Positions 1 through 5,342 of a stretch of 6,207 bases of DNA are shown one piece after another (the first letter of the stretch is position 1; every line of letters begins with the position of its first letter). Source of the DNA: Rhodospirillales bacterium Alpha_05 (GTDB lineage: Bacteria; Pseudomonadota; Alphaproteobacteria; Rhodospirillales; Rhodospirillaceae). The stretch is from positions 1 through 6,207 of the forward strand of contig LUYR01000275.1 of assembly GCA_001603335.1 (NCBI GenBank). The letters run 5' to 3'. Under the pieces are notes generated by a model, which saw only the letters and a list, made by a program, of their open reading frames with translations, searched no databases and was not told the origin of the DNA. The translations under genes were made by a program, and so were the position numbers.

Positions 1-1
1 C

Positions 2-1081
2 CCCGAGATCGACGGCGACGAGCACATGATGCCGCGCGGCCGCTCCGGCTGGCGACGCTGCATCGACGAAAGCACCGGCTTCGTCGACATGGACTGCGTG
101 CGCCGCTGGCGCGCCCAGCGCCCGCCCGAGCAACGCTACCCGTTCGTGATCGCCGCCGCCGCGTCGATGCGCCTGCCCGACGGCCTCTGGCTCAACGCCG
201 AAACCAGCCTCGACATGCCGCCGCTCGCCTGGGGCTGGCCGCCGCTGCTCACCTTCATCCTTTCGGCGCTGCTGATCGCCCTGGTTGCGGTGTTCACCGT
301 GCGGCGCATCACCCGGCCGCTCAATCGCCTCGCCGCCGCCGCCGAGCGCCTCGGGCGCGGCGAAGCGGTGGAAGACCTGCCCGAGACCGGGCCGGACCAG
401 TTCCGCGCCACCACCCGCGCCTTCAACCTGATGAACAAGCGCCTGCAACGCTACGTCGCCGACCGCATGCGCTTCCTCGCCGCGGTCTCCCACGACCTGC
501 GCACGCCGCTCACCAGCCTGCGCCTGCGCGCCGAGTTCATCGACGACGACGAAACCCGCACCCGCATGCTCTCGACCCTCGAGGAAATGAACCAGATGGT
601 CGACGCGGTGCTCGACTTCGTCCGCGAGGACACCAAGAGCGAACCCAGCGACCGCGTCGACCTCGCCTCGCTGGTGGAGAGCGTCTGCGACGACTTCTCC
701 GATCTCGGCCGTCCGGTCGCGCTGGAGCCGCCGCCCGACCTGCCCGACGTCGTCTGCCGCCCGCTCTCGATCAAGCGCGCGCTGCGCAACCTGATCGACA
801 ACGCGGTGAAATACGGCACCCGCGCCAAGGTCTCGGTGGAAACCGCAGGCCGCACCGTCACCATCCACGTAGACGACGACGGCCCCGGACTTTCGGAAAA
901 GGACCTCGAACGGATTTTCGACCCGTTCGTCCGGCTCGAGGATTCGCGCAGCCGCGAGACCGGCGGCGTCGGCCTCGGCCTGTCGATCGCGCGCTCGATC
1001 GCGCAGAGCCACGGTGGGCGGATCAGCGCCACCTGCCGCAAGGAAGGCGGCCTGCGCATGTCCCTGGTCCTGCCGCTTTAG
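2..1081 (+). CDS. Sensor histidine kinase (EnvZ-like), 5' end cut off by window
   Basis: This is the C-terminal part of a membrane-bound two-component sensor kinase. The frame is open to the left edge (codons from base 2), so the ATG at 26 is probably internal and the start lies outside. Counting from that ATG (351 residues): residues 1-70 are the end of an extracytoplasmic sensor region, 72-92 a hydrophobic membrane helix, and about 93-146 a HAMP linker beginning RRITRPLNRL. The HisKA domain carries SHDLRTPL with the phospho-accepting His at 156. The HATPase domain has the N box NLIDNAVKYG (255-264), the G1 box DDDGPG (283-288), FDPF (298-301) and the G2 box GGVGLGLS (313-320). All catalytic boxes look intact. 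The SHDLRTPLTSLRLR region resembles EnvZ. The partner response regulator is not in view and is expected upstream. The input signal cannot be read from the sequence. Confidence 0.93.
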   Translation, partial: PEIDGDEHMMPRGRSGWRRCIDESTGFVDMDCVRRWRAQRPPEQRYPFVIAAAASMRLPDGLWLNAETSLDMPPLAWGWPPLLTFILSALLIALVAVFTVRRITRPLNRLAAAAERLGRGEAVEDLPETGPDQFRATTRAFNLMNKRLQRYVADRMRFLAAVSHDLRTPLTSLRLRAEFIDDDETRTRMLSTLEEMNQMVDAVLDFVREDTKSEPSDRVDLASLVESVCDDFSDLGRPVALEPPPDLPDVVCRPLSIKRALRNLIDNAVKYGTRAKVSVETAGRTVTIHVDDDGPGLSEKDLERIFDPFVRLEDSRSRETGGVGLGLSIARSIAQSHGGRISATCRKEGGLRMSLVLPL

Positions 1082-1103
1082 CAGAAATCGCTTGAACTCA
1101 TGG

Positions 1104-1136
1104 GGTTGGGTTCCTTCATTGGAGGAGACCCCAACC
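1104..1136 (+). promoter_or_regulatory. Possible leader hairpin enclosing a Shine-Dalgarno sequence upstream of mscS
   Basis: GGTTGGG (1104-1110) is exactly complementary to CCCAACC (1130-1136), giving a 7-bp stem around a 19-nt loop. The loop holds GGAGGAG (1121-1127), the best Shine-Dalgarno match in the gap between the kinase and mscS. Partial further pairing of TTCC (1111-1114) with the purine-rich stretch is possible. No T-tract follows, so this is not a classical intrinsic terminator. A role in limiting mscS translation is inference; the stem could be chance in GC-rich DNA. Confidence 0.35.
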
Positions 1137-1138
1137 GC

Positions 1139-1153
1139 ATGAGGACGCCATGA
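1139..1153 (+). other. Four-codon mini-ORF overlapping the mscS start
   Basis: ATG-AGG-ACG-CCA-TGA encodes Met-Arg-Thr-Pro and ends in a TGA that overlaps the mscS ATG (ATGA, 1150-1153). It lies 11 nt after the strong GGAGGAG at 1121-1127. The mscS start itself has only GAGGA (1141-1145), inside this mini-ORF, at a short 4-nt spacing. Ribosomes could initiate here and re-initiate on mscS. Translation of the mini-ORF is inferred only. Confidence 0.3.
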
Positions 1154-2058
1154 ACCCCGCCGACCTGCTCGACCCCGCCACCCTCGAACGCGCTGCCGCC
1201 GCGGTAATCGCGATCATCACCACCTACGGGCTCTCGGTGATCGGCGCGATCCTGATGCTGATCCTCGGCTGGATCGCGGCGTCTTGGGTCGGGCATGCGA
1301 TCTGGACCAGCCTCGGCCGGGTCAAGCGCATCGACGCGATGCTGCGCGGCTTCATCTCGAGCATGGTGAAGTACTTCATCCTCGCGGTGACGGTAATCGC
1401 GGTCTTGGGCCAGTTCGGCGTGCAGACCACCAGCTTCGTCGCGGTGATGGGCGCGGCAGGCCTCGCCATCGGCCTGGCGCTGCAAGGCACCCTCTCCAAC
1501 CTCGCGGGCGGGGTAATGCTGCTGATCTTCCGGCCGTTCAAGGTCGGCGACTTCATCAACGGCGGCGGCCACATGGGCACGGTGAAGGCGCTCACCCTGT
1601 TCACCACCGAGCTCGCCACACCCGACAACGTGATGCTGATCGTCCCCAACAGCGACCTCTGGGGCCACGCGATCACCAACTTCAGCGTCAACACCACCCG
1701 CCGCTTCGACATCGCCATCGGGGTTTCCTACTCCGACGACCTCGAAAAGGCGCTTCAGGTGATGCGCGACGTCTGCGACGCCGAGCCGCGGGTGCTGAAG
1801 GACCCGGCGGCCTACATCTACGTCGACAAGCTCGGCGACAACTCGGTCGACCTGGTCGCGCGGGTGTGGAGTTTGTCGAGCGACTTCTGGGTGCTGCGCT
1901 CCGACCTCACCCGCGACCTGAAGCTTGCCTTCGACAAGAACGGCCTCTCCATCCCCTTCCCGCAGCGCGACCTGCACGTCTTCATCGACAACAAGGCGGC
2001 GATCCCCGAAGAAGTCCTCGGCGCGCTCAAGGGCGCCGAGCCCCGCGACGCCTCCTGA
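1150..2058 (+). CDS. mscS: Small-conductance mechanosensitive channel, MscS family
   Basis: This is an inner-membrane channel that opens under membrane tension and releases small solutes during hypo-osmotic shock. At 302 residues it is close to the 286 of E. coli MscS. Hydrophobic segments lie at about 17-48 and 70-90, followed by the pore-lining TM3 at about 95-128. TM3 contains GAAGLAIGLALQG (101-113) and SNLAGGVMLLIFRPF (116-130). By recalled alignment, the hydrophobic seal leucines fall at L105 and L109 and the kink residues at Q112 and G113, the same numbers as in E. coli. The cytoplasmic beta and alpha/beta domains follow, with VPNSDL (165-170), TNFSVNTTRR (176-185), GVSYSDDL (191-198), VARVWS (236-241) and the C-terminal IPFPQRDL (268-275). 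It lies 68 bp after the kinase with no terminator between, so co-transcription is possible. The ATG at 1150 is preceded by GAGGA. No residue of the pore signature is missing. Confidence 0.95.
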   Translation: MNPADLLDPATLERAAAAVIAIITTYGLSVIGAILMLILGWIAASWVGHAIWTSLGRVKRIDAMLRGFISSMVKYFILAVTVIAVLGQFGVQTTSFVAVMGAAGLAIGLALQGTLSNLAGGVMLLIFRPFKVGDFINGGGHMGTVKALTLFTTELATPDNVMLIVPNSDLWGHAITNFSVNTTRRFDIAIGVSYSDDLEKALQVMRDVCDAEPRVLKDPAAYIYVDKLGDNSVDLVARVWSLSSDFWVLRSDLTRDLKLAFDKNGLSIPFPQRDLHVFIDNKAAIPEEVLGALKGAEPRDAS

Positions 2059-2063
2059 CGAAT

Positions 2064-2101
2064 ACGAAAACGCCGCCGGGGATTTCCGGCGGCGTTTTCG
2101 T
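2064..2101. terminator. Bidirectional intrinsic terminator between convergent genes
   Basis: A perfect 15-bp inverted repeat (2065-2079 with 2086-2100) brackets the 6-nt loop GGATTT; one more A-T pair at 2064/2101 extends it to 16 bp. The core is the GC-rich CGCCGCCGG, and AAAA on the left and TTTT on the right give a T run in the transcript on either strand. It starts 5 bp after the mscS stop and ends 17 bp before the stop of the leftward gene, so it can end transcription from both sides. Confidence 0.9.
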
Positions 2102-2118
2102 CTCATCGCAAGGCGGGA

Positions 2119-2640
2119 TCAGATCGCGAGGGGCTTGATCCGGCGGTAGATCGAGCGCGACACGTAGTCCTTGTCCGGGCCGCACACCGTGTAGGTGACG
2201 TCGAACTCGTCCTCGTCGTTGAAGCAGAACATCGCCTTGTAGGTGTCTTTGAGGCAGTAGTGGGTGTCGCCCGAGCACAGCGGCCAGTCGGCCTCGGGGT
2301 CGGAAGGAAAGAGGATGTCGACGAAGTGGTTGCCGTGGTTCGGGCCGTCGGCGAACAGCACTTCGATGCGGTCCTCGTGCAGCAGGTAGGTCTGGGCGCG
2401 TTCGCCCATCATCGTCGTGCCGTCGTTGAGCACCAGCGTGCCCTCTTCGCAGTAGTCGAGGGTGGCGGCGTCGGCGCGGACGAAGGTTGCGGTGCCCTGG
2501 AAGTGGCCCTTCGGCGTGATTTCGCGGTCGATCACCCAGGTGCCGATCAGCAGGTCGAAGACCCGGTCGGCGAGCGGCGGACGCTCCGCCGCGCTCGCGG
2601 CGCCCGAGGGGGCCTGGGTTTGCAAAGTGGCTTTCGTCAT
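2119..2640 (-). CDS. DUF6314 family protein (calycin-like), function unknown
   Basis: This encodes 173 residues. From memory of the family it matches DUF6314, an uncharacterised domain of about 150 residues. The first ~24 residues are low-complexity and probably flexible. The domain begins at FDLLIGTWVIDREI (28-41); this G-x-W near the start, with an Arg-rich last strand (SIYRRIK, 163-169), recalls lipocalin-like beta barrels. Other conserved-looking blocks are LDYCEEGTL (61-69), FADGPNHGNHF (96-106), DTHYCLKDTYKAMF (125-138) and CGPDKDYVSR (153-162). No signal peptide or membrane helix is visible, so it should be cytoplasmic. The start ATG (2640-2638) overlaps the TGA of the upstream monooxygenase as ATGA and has only a weak Shine-Dalgarno, so translation probably depends on coupling. 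It may bind the substrate, product or cofactor of that enzyme, which is inference. The bidirectional terminator lies just past its stop. Confidence 0.85.
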   Translation of the reverse strand: MTKATLQTQAPSGAASAAERPPLADRVFDLLIGTWVIDREITPKGHFQGTATFVRADAATLDYCEEGTLVLNDGTTMMGERAQTYLLHEDRIEVLFADGPNHGNHFVDILFPSDPEADWPLCSGDTHYCLKDTYKAMFCFNDEDEFDVTYTVCGPDKDYVSRSIYRRIKPLAI

Positions 2641-4109
2641 GAATTCGTATCCAACAAGGGGGCGGGGGTCGAGAGCATCATCGTCCTCGCGAGTTGTGGC
2701 CGGGCATGCGGCCCGACCAGCCGGAAGTTCGAGGCAACCAAGGGGCCTTCCTGAAGGTAGGCAGCGACGTCGGCGACCTCCGGCCCCTCCGGAAACACAC
2801 CGATTTCGCGCGCGAAGCCATCGGCCAGTCGCACGTAGTCCCCATGCGGGAACTGCGGGCGCGGCCGACGATTGCGGATTGCACGCTCTATGTCGACACC
2901 CTTCTTCATCTCTGCAAGGGTGGGCGACGGGATTTCTCCGGCGGCGATTCCGGCCACCCAGCGCCCCTGCAATTCCATGATCGGGAAGTAGGGACCGCGG
3001 TAATAGCCGACGAACGCGAGGCCCGGCAGCTTCGGGTGAAACACCTGATGATGGAGCAGAACCGGCTGGAGCTGGTCGCGCGGTTCGTACTCGATGGTAT
3101 CGAGAATCTCCTGGCTCAGGAACGGCAGCGACGACGAATAGCCGGTGCACATCACCACCGCGTCGAGATCGGCGCGTGTGCCGTCGGAATAGATCACCCC
3201 ACGGTCGTCGAAGGCGAACGCCTTCGAGCGCTTCACCTTGATCCGCCCCTCGCCCACGAGGCTGAGAAAATCGTCGGAGGTCACCACCGTCATCGCCGCG
3301 GTGTTGATGTTGTCGAAGGCGAGATCGGGGCAGGCCTCGCCGGGGTCGCCGCCCAATTCGCGCAGGTAGGCGCGCGGCCGCGTCATCAGCGGGTTTCCGG
3401 GCTCGCGGGTGTAGAACACCAGATCGGCGGGGAACAGCGGCGCCTCGGGCCAGGGCTTGACCCAGCGCGGCACGAACCACATCGGATTGCGCAGGCCGAC
3501 GGTCACCTCGTCGGCGAAGTCGACGATCTGCCCGGCGATCTCGGTGCCGGAGAACGCCGCGCCGACGATCAATACCTTCTTACCGGCGAAGTTCTCGCGG
3601 TTGACCTCTTCGGAATAGCAGTCGGCGGCGTGGTAGATCTTGCCCTGGAAGCTCGGCAGGCCGTCGAAATCGGGCACGAACGGGCGCGAGAACACCCCGG
3701 TCGCGACCACCACCCAGTCGAAGGCGCGGGTTTCGCGCAGGCCTTCGTGGACGGTGGTGACGTTCCACTTGTGCGGTCCGGCGGCCTCGACCCGCTCAAC
3801 CGTGGTCGACAGGCGCAGGTAGCGTTGCAGGCGAAACTCCTCGACGTAGCCGCGCAGGTAGTCGATCACCGTGCGCCGCATCGGGAAGACGTCGGCGCGC
3901 TGCGGCCAGGAATAGTCGGAAAAGGTGCAACTGAATTTGGAGAGATTGGTGCGGGCGTAGGACGACCACGCCCCCCGCCCCGGCGCCCCCCACATCCCGC
4001 CGATGTCGGGCGCGCTGTCGAACACCACCGGTTCGATACCGGCTTCGACGAGAGATTTGGTGGCGGCGAGTCCGCTCGGGCCGGTCCCGATCACTGCAAC
4101 TGTCGGCAT
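2637..4109 (-). CDS. Flavin-containing monooxygenase-like NAD(P)/FAD oxidoreductase
   Basis: This encodes a 490-residue cytoplasmic flavoprotein of the class B monooxygenase type, which uses FAD, NADPH and O2 to oxygenate N, S or carbonyl substrates. In order: the FAD Rossmann motif VAVIGTGPSG (4-13); GGMW (37-40), typical of FMO and Baeyer-Villiger enzymes; VVVATGVFSRP (133-143); the FMO fingerprint region FQGKIYHAADC (154-164); a second dinucleotide site VLIVGAAFSGTEIA (179-192); and the late MCTGYSSSLPFL (320-331). Two departures are visible. The fingerprint FxGxxxHxxx[Y/F] ends in Cys164 with Tyr at 165, and the second Rossmann motif is GAAFSG instead of GxGxSG. The substrate cannot be told. 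The ATG at 4109-4107 has a weak GAGAG (4116-4120) 6 nt upstream. It is the first gene of a two-gene unit with the DUF6314 gene. A divergent intergenic region precedes it. Confidence 0.92.
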   Translation of the reverse strand: MPTVAVIGTGPSGLAATKSLVEAGIEPVVFDSAPDIGGMWGAPGRGAWSSYARTNLSKFSCTFSDYSWPQRADVFPMRRTVIDYLRGYVEEFRLQRYLRLSTTVERVEAAGPHKWNVTTVHEGLRETRAFDWVVVATGVFSRPFVPDFDGLPSFQGKIYHAADCYSEEVNRENFAGKKVLIVGAAFSGTEIAGQIVDFADEVTVGLRNPMWFVPRWVKPWPEAPLFPADLVFYTREPGNPLMTRPRAYLRELGGDPGEACPDLAFDNINTAAMTVVTSDDFLSLVGEGRIKVKRSKAFAFDDRGVIYSDGTRADLDAVVMCTGYSSSLPFLSQEILDTIEYEPRDQLQPVLLHHQVFHPKLPGLAFVGYYRGPYFPIMELQGRWVAGIAAGEIPSPTLAEMKKGVDIERAIRNRRPRPQFPHGDYVRLADGFAREIGVFPEGPEVADVAAYLQEGPLVASNFRLVGPHARPQLARTMMLSTPAPLLDTNS

Positions 4110-4158
4110 GAAATACTCTCACTCACAAAAACTGACCAGACTTACGGGCTCGAACACC

Positions 4159-4185
4159 GTCAGGTTGTGACAATGATACCCTGAC
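4159..4185. promoter_or_regulatory. Imperfect 27-bp dyad, candidate operator
   Basis: GTCAGG (4159-4164) and CCTGAC (4180-4185) are perfect inverted copies. Extended inward, the half-sites GTCAGGTTGT and GTCAGGGTAT (the latter read on the minus strand) agree at 8 of 10 positions around a 7-nt centre. It sits 50-76 bp upstream of the monooxygenase ATG, a plausible operator position for a dimeric regulator. No regulator gene is adjacent within the window, so the binding protein is unknown. Confidence 0.4.
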
Positions 4186-4293
4186 TTTCGTGATAAAGCG
4201 TACCGATTTCAAGCTCAGTAGGGATAACTCAAGTGAAACGCGCCGAGATCCATCGAAATTAATAGTAAATCGCGGAGAACGTGCATTTCAGCA

Positions 4294-4325
4294 TTGACGC
4301 AGCGGCGGGCTCCGGCGCTTAGAAT
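4294..4325 (+). promoter_or_regulatory. Weak candidate promoter for the GNAT gene
   Basis: TTGACG (4294-4299) matches five of six bases of the sigma-70 -35 consensus and TAGAAT (4320-4325) matches five of six of the -10 consensus. The 20-nt spacer is longer than the usual 16-18, which weakens the call. A start site a few bases after the -10 would give a leader of roughly 20 nt before the ATG at 4353, including its Shine-Dalgarno. Confidence 0.3.
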
Positions 4326-4352
4326 GCGGTTCGGAAACCCGTGGAGATCCCA

Positions 4353-4784
4353 ATGACCTGGACCCTGCGCCCGGCCGAGACCGGCGACGAAGATGCGGTG
4401 GTCGCGCTCTGGCGCGATTGCGGATTGGTAATCCCCGCCAACGACCCGGCCGGCGACTTCCGCCGCGCGCGTGGGCGAATCGGCTCGGAGATCTTCGTCG
4501 CGGATGCGGACGGCGCGATCGTCGGCAGCGCGATGATCGGCCACGACGGCCATCGCGGCTGGGTCTACTACCTCGCCACCACGCCGTCCTGGCGCGGCCA
4601 GGGCGTCGCCCGCAGCCTGATCGCCCACGCCGAGGCGTGGATGATCGAACGCGACATCCCGAAGCTGCATTTGCTGGTGCGCCACACCAACACCGGCGTG
4701 ATCGGCTTCTACGAAACCCAGGGGTTCAAGGTCCACCCGGTGGCGATGCTGCAAAAGGTGCTGCTGCCGGCCTCAGCCGAGTAG
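4353..4784 (+). CDS. ypeA: GNAT family acetyltransferase, YpeA-like
   Basis: This is a 143-residue single-domain Gcn5-related N-acetyltransferase, expected to move an acetyl group from acetyl-CoA to an amine; the substrate of YpeA proteins is not established. It resembles E. coli YpeA throughout by recalled sequence: ALWRDCGLVIPANDP (18-32) against that protein's LWERCDLLRPWNDP, and GHDGHRGWVYYLAT (63-76) leading to the acetyl-CoA pyrophosphate loop RGQGVA (81-86). FYETQGF (119-125) is the usual motif B end. The ATG at 4353 is chosen because GGAG (4343-4346) lies 6 nt before it. An in-frame GTG at 4341 would add four residues but would overlap that Shine-Dalgarno. The gene stands alone in its direction, and its 3' end overlaps the convergent SLOG gene by 12 bp. 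The symbol reflects family resemblance, not proven orthology. Confidence 0.9.
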   Translation: MTWTLRPAETGDEDAVVALWRDCGLVIPANDPAGDFRRARGRIGSEIFVADADGAIVGSAMIGHDGHRGWVYYLATTPSWRGQGVARSLIAHAEAWMIERDIPKLHLLVRHTNTGVIGFYETQGFKVHPVAMLQKVLLPASAE

Positions 4785-5342
4785 GCGCGCCGCCAGCGCC
4801 GCATCGAGGTCCTCGACGTCGGCGAGGGCCTGCACGCCCTCCACCTGGGGCGGATCGCAAAGGCCGAGCACGGTCTTGCCGAAGCGCAGGCCGAGCGCGA
4901 CCTCGGACAACGTGCCGTAGCTGTCGCCGACGACGATCAGCACCGCCGCCGCGCAGGCGATGATCGCGTTGCGCGCTTCGCCGATGCCGGTGGCGATCGG
5001 CACGCTGATGTAGGGGTTGGCGAAGTCGGGGTCGGGCTCGGGCAGCAGGCCGATGGTCAAGCCGCCCACCCCCGCCGCGCCCTTCGCCGCCGCGCGCATC
5101 ACGCCGCCGCGACCGCCGCAGAGCACGGTGAAGCCCCACTCGCCGAGCTTCCGCCCCACCGCCTCGGCGACACGGTTGCGGGCGTCGTCCTCCTCGCGCG
5201 GCCCGATCACCCCGATCGGCGCGCGCAACGGATGGCCGCTCTGGCCTTGCAGCCATTTCAGCGCCGCGCCCGGGTCGAGCGGGATCGCTCCGGGGGCTTC
5301 GGGAGTGGTGAGGGCGTTGGCAACCGGATCAAGCGCGTACAT
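4773..5342 (-). CDS. SLOG/TIGR00725 family nucleotide-binding protein (LOG-like fold)
   Basis: This encodes 189 residues. The Rossmann-like core starts at IGVIGPRE (43-50) and continues with TVLCGGRGGVM (72-82), EARNAII (122-128), a hydrophobic strand at 131-138 and GDSYGTLSEVALG (139-151). This fits the TIGR00725 / SLOG cluster 4 group, related to DprA, LOG and plant/algal molybdenum-cofactor carriers. The PGGxGTxxE catalytic loop of true LOG phosphoribohydrolases is replaced by GDSYGTLSE, so cytokinin-type chemistry is unlikely and ligand binding more likely. About 40 residues precede the core. The second ATG (5342-5340) is preferred: GGAGG (5349-5353) lies 6 nt before it, whereas the first ATG (5348) directly abuts it. 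The gene overlaps the permease end by 14 bp, suggesting coupled translation and a link to that transporter. Its ligand is unknown. Confidence 0.85.
   Translation of the reverse strand: MYALDPVANALTTPEAPGAIPLDPGAALKWLQGQSGHPLRAPIGVIGPREEDDARNRVAEAVGRKLGEWGFTVLCGGRGGVMRAAAKGAAGVGGLTIGLLPEPDPDFANPYISVPIATGIGEARNAIIACAAAVLIVVGDSYGTLSEVALGLRFGKTVLGLCDPPQVEGVQALADVEDLDAALAARLLG

Larger units (their letters stand above)
4110..4352. promoter_or_regulatory. Divergent intergenic region between monooxygenase and GNAT genes
   Basis: These 243 bp separate two divergently transcribed genes and are visibly richer in A and T than the flanking coding DNA, so promoters for both directions should lie here. I find no convincing coding frame specific to it. 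It contains a 27-bp dyad (4159-4185) and a weak rightward promoter candidate (4294-4325). I could not identify a good -35/-10 pair for the leftward monooxygenase unit. Confidence 0.6.

Noticed and set aside
979..1006. Short direct repeat TCGATCGCGC inside the kinase gene
   Set aside because: It encodes the SIARSIAQ stretch of the conserved ATPase domain, so the repeat follows from the protein sequence and codon bias.
1092..1120. Possible promoter TTGAAC with TTCATT 17 nt later before mscS
   Set aside because: The -10 matches only about half the consensus, and its start site would fall inside the Shine-Dalgarno; too weak to call.
1078..2106. A 342-codon open frame on the minus strand opposite mscS
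   Set aside because: mscS is unmistakable on the plus strand, while the antisense product is low-complexity (Asp, Arg, His, Gly, Glu) and runs through the terminator hairpin.
2641..3480. Upstream extension of the DUF6314 frame to 453 residues
   Set aside because: The extension overlaps the monooxygenase gene in another frame and looks like Arg/Pro/Gly-rich shadow sequence. The ATGA junction at 2640 gives the natural start.
2694..4184. A 496-codon open frame on the plus strand opposite the monooxygenase
   Set aside because: It lies antisense to a gene with clear FMO motifs, its product is rich in Arg, Gly, Ala and His with no domain, and long antisense frames are expected in GC-rich coding DNA.
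4341..4352. GTG at 4341 as start of the acetyltransferase
   Set aside because: It has no Shine-Dalgarno at a good distance, whereas the ATG at 4353 has GGAG 6 nt before it and gives the usual family N-terminus.
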